Source of the DNA: Romboutsia sedimentorum
GTDB lineage: Bacteria > Bacillota > Clostridia > Peptostreptococcales > Peptostreptococcaceae
NCBI RefSeq assembly: GCF_030131845.1
Contig: NZ_JASKYM010000004.1
Span: forward strand, 124,001-188,000
DNA length: 64,000 nucleotides
Direction of reading: 5' to 3'
Within the stretch, counting starts at the first letter, position 1. Each line of letters starts with the position of its first letter. The position numbers and the translations under genes were made by a program. Under the pieces are notes generated by a model. The model had not been told where the DNA came from and ran no database searches. It saw only the letters and a list, made by a program, of their open reading frames with translations. Of the stretch, positions 8,652-17,588 are shown one piece after another.

Positions 8652-9355
8652 AATTTTTCCTCTATCAAATCAAAAAACTTCTCTTTTGTTTCCTTAAATC
8701 TATACCTACTAACAGGTACTTCCTCACTGTTTTCAAGTATTACAACATACTGTTTTATACTCTTTACATGTTCTAGGTTAACTAAAAAACTCTTATGGCA
8801 TCTACAAAATCTACTACAGTTTATATCTTTTTCAATATTATTCATAGTCCCTTTTATTTCATAAATCTGATTTAAAGTATGTATCGTTATGTTTTCTTTT
8901 TGTACTTCTATGTAAGTTATTTCATTTATATCTAACTTAATTTGATTGCCTTGTGCTTTTACAATAATATATTTATTTTTTATATCTACTTCTTTTATGC
9001 AGTTGATAATGTTTTCTTTTAAATCATCATATTTTACTGGTTTTATTAAAAATCTGTAAGCTCTTACTTCATAACCTTCTAGTGCATACTCTATTAATGA
9101 TGTAATAAAAATAATTTCTACTTTATTATCTAAAAGCCTAATCTTTCTAGCGGTATCCATTCCGTTAATTTCATTTAATTGTATATCTAATAAAAATATA
9201 TCAATATCTTTAGGATAATTTTCAAATAATTCTTCCCCTGAGTTAAATATATATAAACTATATTCAACAGATATCCCTTTAAATATCTGCTCAATGTAAT
9301 CTTTTAACAACTCTTGTTGCTCTTTTTCATCCTCACAAATTGCTATTTTAATCAT
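8645..9355 (-). CDS. LytTR-family response regulator
   Basis: The 236-residue protein has an N-terminal receiver domain (EDE metal-binding acidic cluster at residues 8-10, phosphoacceptor in FLLDIQLNEINGMD, KPVK lysine loop) and a C-terminal LytTR DNA-binding domain (about 135-232, with CRCHKSFLVNLEHVKSI and VPVSRYRFKETKEKFF). LytTR proteins bind direct repeats spaced by about two helical turns; such repeats stand before both permease genes. Its own promoter carries a palindrome over the -10 box (9413-9445). It is co-transcribed with the kinase. Confidence 0.92.
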   Translation of the reverse strand: MIKIAICEDEKEQQELLKDYIEQIFKGISVEYSLYIFNSGEELFENYPKDIDIFLLDIQLNEINGMDTARKIRLLDNKVEIIFITSLIEYALEGYEVRAYRFLIKPVKYDDLKENIINCIKEVDIKNKYIIVKAQGNQIKLDINEITYIEVQKENITIHTLNQIYEIKGTMNNIEKDINCSRFCRCHKSFLVNLEHVKSIKQYVVILENSEEVPVSRYRFKETKEKFFDLIEEKLC

Positions 9356-9412
9356 AATCCCCCCCTTATGTAGTGTCTTTCCTTATGCCCTATTAAAATT
9401 TATTTTATTGAT

Positions 9413-9445
9413 AAATTCAAATATTATTATACCATATTTGAATTT
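9413..9445. promoter_or_regulatory. Palindrome over the -10 box of the LytTR/kinase promoter
   Basis: Perfect 12-bp arms AAATTCAAATAT (9413-9424) and ATATTTGAATTT (9434-9445) flank nine bases. On the minus strand the centre contains TATAAT, a perfect -10 box about 70 bases before the response regulator start. A repressor bound here would block the promoter. The sequence does not resemble the LytTR-type repeats before the permeases, so another regulator is likely. Confidence 0.5.
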
Positions 9446-9517
9446 AAGTGAGTTTCATAAAAAAAAGAATATACTTCAAAATAAATACTTATTACTGCCA
9501 TATTATATTTTACACAT

Positions 9518-9556
9518 AAATAAGAGATAGCTTAACTGCTATCTCTTTATCATATA
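9518..9556. terminator. Terminator after permease copy 2
   Basis: The hairpin AGAGATAGC-ttaact-GCTATCTCT follows the stop codon of permease 2 on the minus strand and has A/T-rich flanks. It separates permease 2 from the response regulator promoter, so the two permeases are probably separate transcripts. Confidence 0.65.
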
Positions 9557-9595
9557 CTGATATTAGATTAATTTTTAGTTGTTGTCCAAAATGTA

Positions 9596-12160
9596 TTAGT
9601 AATTTTCTGAAATCACCCCTATTATCGATGTACCTTCAATTTTATCTTTAGATACATATACAGATATAAATCCCATAACAATAAAAATTGCAAATAGTAT
9701 AAGTATTTGAGTCCAAGGAATATCATATTTTGCTATCCTAGTATATCCGCCTGCTAGAAATTTTTCGTTCATTTTAGCTATATGATAATTGTGATTAATT
9801 GTTGCGATTACAGATCCGATTATAGAAGCTATAATTCCATATAGTTGACTTTCAATAATAAGTATTTTTTTTATATTTTTCTTATTCATTCCAATTGCTC
9901 TTAAAGTTGACAACTCTTTTCTTCTTGCAATAATATTACTTCTCATAATGAAAATTATATTCACCGAAAGTATTAATATAGTCAGAGTTTGATATATTAC
10001 AGAAAGCTTTTCTTCTGAACTTTGTTGCGCTCCCATAAATTTTAGTTCTTCTCCTTTTCCATTGATTACTGTAGATCCATAATTTTTAGTTAATTCTTTT
10101 AATCTTTTTTCTACAGAATATAACTGTCCTTTTTCAGCCATGACGAAAAGCTTATTGTACTCTTTTTGACCTGTTAATTCTTTATAATCATTTTCTCTAA
10201 ATATTATTTGAGATCCTTGAGCTTGTGTATTCCCATCCTGACCTGCTGCATATGATTCTTTCATTATAGCTCCAACCTCTACCTTGAAGTTTTCATATTT
10301 TTCAACGCTATCTCTATATACAGGGAGTTTTATTTCTATAATATCTCCTATTTTTACATCATCAATTACCTTTGCGTCAAAAGAATGTGTAACTTGCGAA
10401 TTTGTATTGTTAACTAAGATTACTTTCTTGTACTCACCAGATGTAGGGCTTAGTATATTTTCTCCTTTTTCAATAAATCCTTGCCTTTGCTTTAACATAT
10501 CGTCGCTATATCCTCTTATTAAAAGTGGATATTCATTGTTATGTTCCACTTGATAAGAATCATTTTTTCTATCTAATTCGTCTTGATAAGCTTTTGACAA
10601 CTTATCTTTAGAAAGTAAAATATGGCCCCAAAAATTATTAAAATGTGGTTCTACATACCTTACGCCTTTCATATCATTCACTTTTTTTATTAAATTATTA
10701 TCTAATTTATAAAATAAACATTCTGAGCTTTCGGCATCGCCCTCAACAGTTTTATCTACACTTCCATATGACATCGACCATGAACCACCCATTATTCCTT
10801 CTGCCATATTCTTTTTTAACAAACTTTTAGCACCTAGATTTAATATAAACATTGTTCCAACAAAAGTAATTGCTAATATTGTCAATATTGTTCTAGGTTT
10901 ATTTCTCCATAGATTTCTAGTTGCTATACTTATAAGTAAATTTTTACTCTTTTCATCTCTCTTTTTATTGTTCTTTGATTTTTTCTCATACTTATCACTT
11001 GCCCTTATAGCCTCAACTATAGACATTTTCATAGATTTTTTAATTACTACAAAACTAGAAAGAGATACTGAGATGATTGAAACTGCAAAAGAACATATTA
11101 TACTAGATATTTGTATTGTTAGCATAGAACTGTATCCATACACTACCCTTAAACCAAAATATGAAAAAATCATTCCAAATACTATCCCTATTAGCGTTCC
11201 TAAAATTATATAAATAAAGCTCATATTAATAAACATTTTCTTTACTTTTTTGTTTGACATCCCAATAGACTTAATAAGACCTATTTGACTAGTCATATCC
11301 TGAAAAATAATATTGAATATGTTGTATATTACAATAGTTGATATAACGACTAAAAGTACTGAATTTATAATATTTTCTTTGCTGTATTTTGAAATTTCTT
11401 TGTGACTCTTCGCTAAATCAACCTCAGCATTTTCATGCAGCTCAAAGATATTAGTATCTAGCTTTTTTGTCATTTTGGTTATAAATTGAGATACATTTTT
11501 CTCTGACTTAAGATATATTGTTCCAGTATATGTATCTTTTACTTTTATTGGTAGCTTAGAGTCCTTATGCACAAAAGCTCGAAGTGTACAACTATAACTA
11601 GATGTATCATAATATTTATCTGGCTTTTCTATCATACCAACGATTTTTAATGTTTTATTAGCACTGTCTATCTGGTTAATTCCATTGTCATCAAGATAAT
11701 TATTTAAAAGCATTAAGTCTATGCTTTTATTTAATGGCTTAGATATTCCCATATGACTTGCAGCTTCTTTTTCTATTATTATTTCTCCGTCTTTTATAGG
11801 TTCTCTTCCATCTAGCTTATATCCCAAAGAACTTATGAAGCCTTTGTCAAATGAATTTAAATCAAGCTTAACACCACTTTTTTTATCCACTATTTCACAT
11901 AGTTCTTTTGAAGTATTTGACTTTGATATATCTTTTTCATTTGTAAGGTCTTGTACTTTGTCCTTCTCAAGCCCATCAAACCGTACGTGATAGTCACCAT
12001 GTAAATCCTTAGCCTCTTTTATTTGAGAATCGTATCCAGAATCCCTAATCACAATCATGGAAAAAGTAAGCATAACAGCAAGAACTATACATGATAATAG
12101 TGCTATTGTTTTTCCTTTTTGTTTTTTCATATATGATATTGCTAGTTTAAATGTAATCAA
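9596..12160 (-). CDS. ABC transporter permease, FtsX family (copy 2)
   Basis: This 854-residue protein is a paralogue of the 4568-7135 permease with the same domain order: N-terminal helix, extracellular domain, FtsX block (about 265-380), charged linker rich in KKSKNNKKRDEK, second FtsX block with a large extracellular insert. Ends match closely (start TFKLA.SYMKKQKGKTIALL, final ISENY). It begins at TTG with GAGGGCGG upstream, as in copy 1. No ATPase gene follows; a terminator does. It must use the ATPase at 3851-4522 or act as a sensor-only partner. Differences are spread along the length, so both copies seem to be under selection. Confidence 0.85.
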   Translation of the reverse strand: MITFKLAISYMKKQKGKTIALLSCIVLAVMLTFSMIVIRDSGYDSQIKEAKDLHGDYHVRFDGLEKDKVQDLTNEKDISKSNTSKELCEIVDKKSGVKLDLNSFDKGFISSLGYKLDGREPIKDGEIIIEKEAASHMGISKPLNKSIDLMLLNNYLDDNGINQIDSANKTLKIVGMIEKPDKYYDTSSYSCTLRAFVHKDSKLPIKVKDTYTGTIYLKSEKNVSQFITKMTKKLDTNIFELHENAEVDLAKSHKEISKYSKENIINSVLLVVISTIVIYNIFNIIFQDMTSQIGLIKSIGMSNKKVKKMFINMSFIYIILGTLIGIVFGMIFSYFGLRVVYGYSSMLTIQISSIICSFAVSIISVSLSSFVVIKKSMKMSIVEAIRASDKYEKKSKNNKKRDEKSKNLLISIATRNLWRNKPRTILTILAITFVGTMFILNLGAKSLLKKNMAEGIMGGSWSMSYGSVDKTVEGDAESSECLFYKLDNNLIKKVNDMKGVRYVEPHFNNFWGHILLSKDKLSKAYQDELDRKNDSYQVEHNNEYPLLIRGYSDDMLKQRQGFIEKGENILSPTSGEYKKVILVNNTNSQVTHSFDAKVIDDVKIGDIIEIKLPVYRDSVEKYENFKVEVGAIMKESYAAGQDGNTQAQGSQIIFRENDYKELTGQKEYNKLFVMAEKGQLYSVEKRLKELTKNYGSTVINGKGEELKFMGAQQSSEEKLSVIYQTLTILILSVNIIFIMRSNIIARRKELSTLRAIGMNKKNIKKILIIESQLYGIIASIIGSVIATINHNYHIAKMNEKFLAGGYTRIAKYDIPWTQILILFAIFIVMGFISVYVSKDKIEGTSIIGVISENY

Positions 12161-12195
12161 AACTTTACCGCCCTCTCTTGTATTAAGTCATTGTA

Positions 12196-12231
12196 TAAAA
12201 AAATACTACCTTGTTTAAATAAAAGGTAGCA
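12196..12231 (-). promoter_or_regulatory. Leader hairpin with T-tract before permease copy 2
   Basis: Minus-strand arms TGCTACCTT (12231-12223) and AAGGTAGTA (12212-12204) pair and are followed by seven T. Compared with copy 1, several stem positions differ on both sides while pairing is kept, which is evidence for a functional RNA hairpin. Confidence 0.55.
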
Positions 12232-12260
12232 TTTTAAAAGTTTTTGTTCAATATAAGTCA

Positions 12261-12289
12261 GACAACTAGTATGTTTTTACCGACAACTA
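12261..12289 (-). promoter_or_regulatory. Probable LytTR regulator binding site, permease 2 promoter
   Basis: Two identical octamers TAGTTGTC on the minus strand (12289-12282 and 12268-12261) are spaced 21 bp start to start. This is the same architecture as at 7236-7264 and slightly better conserved. A TATATT box follows, then the leader hairpin. Confidence 0.55.
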
Positions 12290-12363
12290 GCATACTAAAT
12301 CAAACTCAAGAGTTTATTGAATTAATAATCGTATTAAATTTTTATCTATATCTAAAACAGTTC

Positions 12364-12396
12364 TTAGGAATTTTCTGAAATCCCATCAACAATACT
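12364..12396 (-). pseudogene. Relic of the 3' end of a third FtsX permease copy
   Basis: Directly after the stop of the ABC-F gene the minus strand reads S-I-V-D-G-I-S-E-N-S-stop followed by GAACT. The two intact permeases end (E/G)(G/V)ISENY-stop, and copy 1 also has GAACT after its stop. Over the last 25 bases the match to copy 1 is about 23. No other part of the gene remains. It shows that a further tandem copy was lost by deletion. Confidence 0.6.
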
Positions 12397-12402
12397 TAAT
12401 TT

Positions 12403-13950
12403 TTATATTTTAAAGTTTTCACAGTTTAATATATCACTTACAATATCTTTGTAAAAATCACGCTCATGACATACTAAAATCAAACTTCCCCTATATTCTT
12501 TTAATGCTTTTTTTAGTTCACTTTTCGCATCTATATCTAAGTGGTTTGTTGGCTCATCTAAAATTAATATGTTACTAGGTCTATTTATAACCTTGCATAA
12601 CCTAATCTTTGATTGTTCTCCACCACTTAACATACTTATTTTGCTATCTATATGCTCGTTAGTTAGCCCACATCTAGCTAGCATGCTTCTGATTTCGTAT
12701 CTATTGCATTTATAAAATTCGTTCCATATTTCTTCTAAAGCAGTATTATCATTTTCTATTTTTATTTCTTGTTCAAAATATTGAATATCTTGATGTTCTC
12801 CAAGTTTTATAGTTCCACTTATAGGTTTATTAATTCCTATTAAGCTTTTTAAAAGTGTCGTCTTTCCTATTCCATTTGAACCAATTATAGCTATCTTTGC
12901 TCCCTTTTCCATTTTTATATTAATAGGTTTAGTTAACGGCTTATCATATCCTATAATTAAATCTTTTGTCTCAAATATAACCCTGCCTGATTGTTTAGAT
13001 TCCATAAATTTAAATTTTGGTTTTGGCTTATGTTTTGCTATTTCTATTCTATCAATTTTATCTAGTTTTTTCTGTCTAGATTTTGCCATACCACTTGTTG
13101 ATGCTCTCGATTTATTTTTTGCAATATAATGTTCTAACTTAGAAATTTCTGCTTGCTGACTATTGTAATCCGCTCTTAATTGAAGCTTGTTGGCTTCATA
13201 TATCTTTGTGAAATTTTCATAATTACCGACATATCTAGTTAGTGATTTATTTTCAAGATGGCATACTATATCTACAACACTATTTAGAAAATCTAAATCA
13301 TGAGATATTAATATAAATGCTTCTTCATAAGTTTGTAAATATTTTTTTAACCATTGTATATGTTCTTCATCTAAATAGTTAGTAGGCTCATCTAACAGTA
13401 ATACATCTGGCGTCTCTAAAAGTAGTTTTGCTAATAATACTTTGGTTCTTTGACCTCCACTTAATTTTGAAACATCTTTGTCTAAGCCAATATCTCTAAG
13501 ACCTAAACCAAGTGCTACTGATTCTACTTTTGAATCTATACTATAAAATTCATTATTAATTAAAATTTCTTGTAAGTCAGTAGTTTTTTCAACGGCTTTT
13601 GTAATTTCTTCTATATCCATTGAAGACATTTGATTATATATGTTATTAAGTTCACTTTCCATATCAAATAGACTCTTAAATGCTTCTTTTAAAGTATCTC
13701 TTATAGACTTTCCTTCTTTAAGATTGGTGTGTTGGTCTAAATATCCAACACTTATTTTACTGTTCCAATTTATATTTCCACTGTCAGGTATTATTTTATC
13801 GGTGATTAAATTCATAAAAGTTGATTTACCTTCACCATTTGCTCCCACAAGTCCTACATGTTCTCCTTTTAATAATCTAAATGATATATTTTTAAATATA
13901 TCTCTATCTCCAAACCCGTGGCTCATATTTTCAACTGTTAAAATGCTCAT
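12403..13950 (-). CDS. ABC-F family ATPase
   Basis: The 515-residue soluble protein has two ATPase domains and no membrane segments. The first has GANGEGKST, LSGGQRTKVLLAK and LLDEPTNYLD; the second has GSNGIGKTT, LSGGEQSKIRLCK and LILDEPTNHLD. The basic linker between them (about residues 260-320, with KSRASTSGMAKSRQKKLDK) is the helical P-site tRNA interaction motif. ABC-F proteins act on the ribosome, as translation factors or as target-protection antibiotic resistance proteins. The sequence alone does not tell which; the linker is not notably long. It starts at ATG with AGAGGAA upstream. Confidence 0.88.
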   Translation of the reverse strand: MSILTVENMSHGFGDRDIFKNISFRLLKGEHVGLVGANGEGKSTFMNLITDKIIPDSGNINWNSKISVGYLDQHTNLKEGKSIRDTLKEAFKSLFDMESELNNIYNQMSSMDIEEITKAVEKTTDLQEILINNEFYSIDSKVESVALGLGLRDIGLDKDVSKLSGGQRTKVLLAKLLLETPDVLLLDEPTNYLDEEHIQWLKKYLQTYEEAFILISHDLDFLNSVVDIVCHLENKSLTRYVGNYENFTKIYEANKLQLRADYNSQQAEISKLEHYIAKNKSRASTSGMAKSRQKKLDKIDRIEIAKHKPKPKFKFMESKQSGRVIFETKDLIIGYDKPLTKPINIKMEKGAKIAIIGSNGIGKTTLLKSLIGINKPISGTIKLGEHQDIQYFEQEIKIENDNTALEEIWNEFYKCNRYEIRSMLARCGLTNEHIDSKISMLSGGEQSKIRLCKVINRPSNILILDEPTNHLDIDAKSELKKALKEYRGSLILVCHERDFYKDIVSDILNCENFKI

Positions 13951-14057
13951 TTTAATTCCTCTTTTCTTGCTTTAATTTCATATTAAAATCATAGCATTTT
14001 AAAATACAATAACCAAGTTTACAAATGTTTCTGTAGTAATGTGGATTTTAACTAATA

Positions 14058-14106
14058 TAAACAAAGTGCCTTAAATAATTATAATTATCTAAGGCCCTTT
14101 GTTTAT
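14058..14106 (-). terminator. Terminator after the CD3324-family gene
   Basis: A long hairpin (AAACAAAGtGCCTTA paired with TAAGGcCCTTTGTTT) overlaps the end of the CD3324-family gene and is followed by T-rich sequence on the minus strand. Confidence 0.65.
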
Positions 14107-14378
14107 ACTATTTGTTTTTCTTGTCTAATAATTCTTCTAATACTGTTTTCAGTAAGGTAGTAGTAATTAGTAAGTTCTTTAACAGATATCCCGTTTTTAT
14201 ATTTGTTAAAAATCTCTACATTTCTTTTCTTTAAATCGTGCTTAGTTCCACTATCCTCGCCCCAAGATTTTTTATTACTAGACTTTCTAGGTATATATAA
14301 ATATCCACCATCTATATATTCTTGAATTAATTCAACAACATCTTGTGGTAATATATTTTGTGCTTTTTCATATTTCAT
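14103..14378 (-). CDS. CD3324-family small DNA-binding-like protein
   Basis: The 91-residue protein resembles the CD3324 family named from C. difficile. The N-terminus (EKAQNILPQDVVELIQEYIDGGYLYIP) is the typical Mor-like start, and residues 55-88 form a helix-turn-helix (VEIFNKYKNGISVKELTNYY, then TENSIRRIIRQEK). A DNA-binding role is likely but no target is known. A structured leader containing a 17-codon ORF lies immediately upstream, suggesting regulation by translation or attenuation. Confidence 0.75.
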   Translation of the reverse strand: MKYEKAQNILPQDVVELIQEYIDGGYLYIPRKSSNKKSWGEDSGTKHDLKKRNVEIFNKYKNGISVKELTNYYYLTENSIRRIIRQEKQIV

Positions 14379-14418
14379 GACTCTCGCTCCTATCTACTTT
14401 TTTGTTCGTAAATAATGA

Positions 14419-14505
14419 AGCAAAGACTGCACAAAACTACTTAACCAAAGTTTAGTTTTGGCTCCAAACAAAGTTTAGTTCTGTATGTGTATTACAGTCT
14501 TTGCT
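14419..14505 (-). ncRNA. Structured leader of the CD3324-family gene
   Basis: Perfect 11-bp arms AGCAAAGACTG (14419-14429) and CAGTCTTTGCT (14495-14505) enclose a region with two copies of the minus-strand motif AACTAAACTTTG. Inside, TTTGG-AG-CCAAA and CCAAA-actaaac-TTTGG are alternative hairpins sharing the same CCAAA, so they exclude each other. The distal arm is formed by the last codons of the 17-codon ORF. I recognise no known riboswitch class. Confidence 0.45.
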
Positions 14506-14545
14506 TAGAGCCTGGAGCAATAACTAGTACTGGTTTGTTTTGCAT
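14492..14545 (-). CDS. 17-codon leader peptide or microprotein
   Basis: A short ORF begins at ATG (14543-14545) with AAGGGGTG seven to eight bases upstream and encodes MQNKPVLVIAPGSKQRL. Its last four codons form one arm of the 11-bp inverted repeat in the leader of the CD3324-family gene. Ribosomes finishing this ORF would therefore prevent that pairing. The strong ribosome binding site and the position argue for real translation, but there is no homology support. Confidence 0.4.
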   Translation of the reverse strand: MQNKPVLVIAPGSKQRL

Positions 14546-14621
14546 AAATAACACCCCTTATTTTAATAATTTATATTATTATATAGAATATATCACATAA
14601 ATTATATCATCTATAGTTGTA

Positions 14622-14670
14622 GTATTCAAAGGTCATAAATAATTCTGTATTAAACTTGACCTTTGAATAC
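14622..14670. repeat. 14-bp inverted repeat after the Ca2+-ATPase gene
   Basis: GTATTCAAAGGTCA (14622-14635) and its exact complement at 14657-14670 lie just past the stop of the P-type ATPase. There is no T-tract on the minus strand, so it is a poor intrinsic terminator; it may stabilise the 3' end of the message. Confidence 0.45.
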
Positions 14671-14677
14671 GTAGTTT

Positions 14678-17440
14678 TTATATCTCCTTGTATCCTTTAT
14701 AACTAATTATTTCACTTACTATTTCAATCTTATTTATTTTCATTATTCTAATAATAAATTTAAGCGTTTCATTTAAAATAAGTACCATTGATGAAAGTAG
14801 TATTATCTTCATCCACATAAATCCACTTAAAGCTACTGAGTTAAAGAAGCTTTTAAAAACTTGTGTGAATAAAACTTGTACTATACCAGTTATAAAAATT
14901 ATATATAAAGCTAGTTTATTCTTAAAGAAATTTGGTATTATACTATTAAGTCCAAACTCCCTACAACTCAAAGCATTGAACAATGCACTAAAAGCGAAAA
15001 CTGAAAATACTACAGTTCCTTGTTCTTTTGAAGTAGCGTCTAACACATTAAAAAATGACTGAAGATTTACTATTGATATTATAAGCACTGCATTTATAAT
15101 TATATTTACTAACATACTTCTTGCTATAATACCTGCTTTTCTTTTAATCGGCTTTCTTTTAAGAACATAATCTCTAACAGGTTCTAAGCCTAAAGCTAAT
15201 GCAGGTGGTCCATCCATTATTATATTTACCCATAATAGTTGTATTGTAGTAAATGGCATCTCCCTACCCATAACTTGAGACATTACAGCTATCATAAAAG
15301 CTACTATATTAACAGTAAGTTGAAATTGTATAAATCGTTGAAAGTTCTCATATATACCCCTTCCCCACTTTATACCATCAACTATAGTACTAAAACTATC
15401 ATCTGTAAGTATTATATCTGATGCATTTTTTGAAACCTCAGTTCCTGATATTCCCATTGAAATTCCAACATCTGCTTTACTTAAAGCTGGGGCATCATTT
15501 ATACCATCTCCAGTAACTGCTACCACCTCTGAGTTAGCTTGAAGTGCTTGTACTATCCTCATTTTCGTATCTGGTTTAGATCTTGCTACAATAGAGATAT
15601 CATTTATTTCTTTTCTTAATTCTTCATCTGATAATAAATCTATATAAGTTGCTTCTACTGCTTTTTTACCATCATCTAAAAGACCTATTTCTTCTCCTAT
15701 AGCCTTTGCTGTGTTTATATTGTCTCCTGTAAGCATCTTAACTTTTACACCTGCATCGTAAGCTACTTGGATAGATTCTTTTACACCTTCTCTTAGAGGG
15801 TCTACTATACCAACAAACCCCGAAAATACTAAATCTTTACATCTTTCATAAGTGTCTAAATTAAAACTACTAGAAAGCTCTCCTTCATAAGTTGCCGCAA
15901 CTTGCATTGATGATTTATCTATTTTTTTATAAGCAAATCCTAAAGTTCTCATAGACTTAACTTGAAGCTTTCTAATTTCACTAAGTATTTCTCTTTTAAT
16001 CTGAGGTGTCATAGGTACTACAGTTTTACCCTTTTGCATATATACACATTTTTCTAGTAAAACTTCTGGAGCTCCTTTACTTAAAAATACTCCATTTTCC
16101 TGTGTATCTATCAAAGATGACATTCTCTTTTTGTCTGAGCTAAAAGGAACTTGTGATACTAAGTTAATTTCTTTTCTAAATTTGTTATAATCTCTATTTC
16201 TATGATATAAAAGCAATGCACATTCAGTTGCACTACCTATGTATTTATAGTCTTTGTCCTCTTTTTCAATATCAGCTGTTGAGTTGACTATACAGTTTTC
16301 TTCAAAGTAACTACTGCTATTATACTTACTACTATCAACATATTCTCCATCTATATAAGCAACTTCTACCATCATTTTATTTTGAGTTAATGTTCCAGTT
16401 TTATCAGAACAAATTACTGATACGCACCCTATAGTTTCGCAAGCTTCTTTTTTAGTTACTAAAGCGTTTATCTTAGCCATCTTTTGCATAGTTATAGCTA
16501 ATGTTATGTTTACCATAGTTGGCAAACCTTCTGGTACAGTTGCTACAATTAACGCTATACAAACCATATACGCATCTTTTGCTGGTTCTAGTGATTTTAA
16601 AAATGGTATTATCCCTGAAGTATTTAACTTTATAGTTCCATTTAAATTCATTTTTAAAATCATATGCACACAAAGTAAAAATGCTATAATTCCTGAAATA
16701 ATAGCTATCTTTGCTCCTAATTTACCAAGCTTTAATTGAAGAGGAGTTTGAATATCATTGTCTCCTATATGTTGTGCTATTTGCCCCATTTCTGTTTTAT
16801 CTCCAGTGCTTGTTACAACCATAATTCCTCTTCCGTAAGCTACAAGAGTTCCTCCAAATACCATATTAATTTGTTCTGCTGGTATATGTTCTTGTTTTAT
16901 TACCTTGTCTGCATTTTTTAAAACATCCGCAGATTCACCTGTAAGCATGTCCTCTCTTAGCTTCAAGTTAATAGACTGAATAAGTCTACCATCTGAAGGT
17001 ATCATATTACCACTTTCTATATAAACAATATCGCCAGGTACTAAATCTCTTTTGGATATTTGATGTATTTTTCCATTTCTCAATACTTTTACTTCTATAT
17101 TGTCGGTTAATTTTGATAAAGCCTGGGCTGCTTTTTTAGATTTGCTTTCTGTTGCAGCACCTATAGATAGTCCTAAAATTACCGCTCCTAAAATTCCAAA
17201 AGCGTCATGAACTTCACCTACAAATGCACTTATTACTGCTGCACCTAATAAAATTAATATCATAGGTTCCATAACACTGTCACTTATTGATTCTATTAAC
17301 GGTTTTCCTTTCTTGATTTCAAATTCATTGTAACCATGTTCTTGTCTTCTTTTTTCTACATCACTAGTACTTAATCCAACTTCAGGATTTACTTTTAGAT
17401 ATTTTAAGGTTTCATTAGTAGATTTACTGTAATACCCCAC
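14678..17440 (-). CDS. Calcium-transporting P-type ATPase (type II)
   Basis: The 920-residue protein has an N-terminal cation ATPase domain (STNETLKYLKVNPEVGLSTS), the TGES actuator loop, the ion-site helix VATVPEGLPTMVNI, the phosphorylation motif DKTGTLTQNK (near residue 345), MLTGDN and TGDGINDAPAL hinge motifs, and the C-terminal membrane block. The PEGLP element and overall spacing put it with SERCA/PMCA-type Ca2+ pumps that export Ca2+ from the cytoplasm. Manganese transport is a possible alternative in this family. It is monocistronic, flanked by a repeated terminator upstream and an inverted repeat downstream. Confidence 0.88.
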   Translation of the reverse strand: MGYYSKSTNETLKYLKVNPEVGLSTSDVEKRRQEHGYNEFEIKKGKPLIESISDSVMEPMILILLGAAVISAFVGEVHDAFGILGAVILGLSIGAATESKSKKAAQALSKLTDNIEVKVLRNGKIHQISKRDLVPGDIVYIESGNMIPSDGRLIQSINLKLREDMLTGESADVLKNADKVIKQEHIPAEQINMVFGGTLVAYGRGIMVVTSTGDKTEMGQIAQHIGDNDIQTPLQLKLGKLGAKIAIISGIIAFLLCVHMILKMNLNGTIKLNTSGIIPFLKSLEPAKDAYMVCIALIVATVPEGLPTMVNITLAITMQKMAKINALVTKKEACETIGCVSVICSDKTGTLTQNKMMVEVAYIDGEYVDSSKYNSSSYFEENCIVNSTADIEKEDKDYKYIGSATECALLLYHRNRDYNKFRKEINLVSQVPFSSDKKRMSSLIDTQENGVFLSKGAPEVLLEKCVYMQKGKTVVPMTPQIKREILSEIRKLQVKSMRTLGFAYKKIDKSSMQVAATYEGELSSSFNLDTYERCKDLVFSGFVGIVDPLREGVKESIQVAYDAGVKVKMLTGDNINTAKAIGEEIGLLDDGKKAVEATYIDLLSDEELRKEINDISIVARSKPDTKMRIVQALQANSEVVAVTGDGINDAPALSKADVGISMGISGTEVSKNASDIILTDDSFSTIVDGIKWGRGIYENFQRFIQFQLTVNIVAFMIAVMSQVMGREMPFTTIQLLWVNIIMDGPPALALGLEPVRDYVLKRKPIKRKAGIIARSMLVNIIINAVLIISIVNLQSFFNVLDATSKEQGTVVFSVFAFSALFNALSCREFGLNSIIPNFFKNKLALYIIFITGIVQVLFTQVFKSFFNSVALSGFMWMKIILLSSMVLILNETLKFIIRIMKINKIEIVSEIISYKGYKEI

Positions 17441-17530
17441 ACACTCATCCCCTTCGTAAATTTGCTTTAAAACTTATATATATCTATATGTTTTTATGCT
17501 TGTATATATTACAAATTTATTATAATTATA

Positions 17531-17576
17531 AAAAAGCACTGATTTGATAGCCTAGGCCTTCAAATTCAGTGCTTTT
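17531..17576. terminator. Terminator after the Crp/Fnr gene; copy 1 of a 46-bp repeat
   Basis: AAAAAGCACTGATTTGA and its near-complement TTCAAATTCAGTGCTTTT form a hairpin centred on GCCTAGGC, with A and T flanks on both sides. The same 46 bases recur at 34744-34789 with one difference. It ends the hpd/Crp transcript in minus direction. Confidence 0.75.
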
Positions 17577-17588
17577 ATAAATAGTAAT

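Noticed and set aside
12403-13950. ABC-F protein as a specific antibiotic-resistance determinant
   Set aside because: Motifs show only ABC-F membership; the interdomain linker is not distinctive enough to claim ribosomal protection against a given drug.
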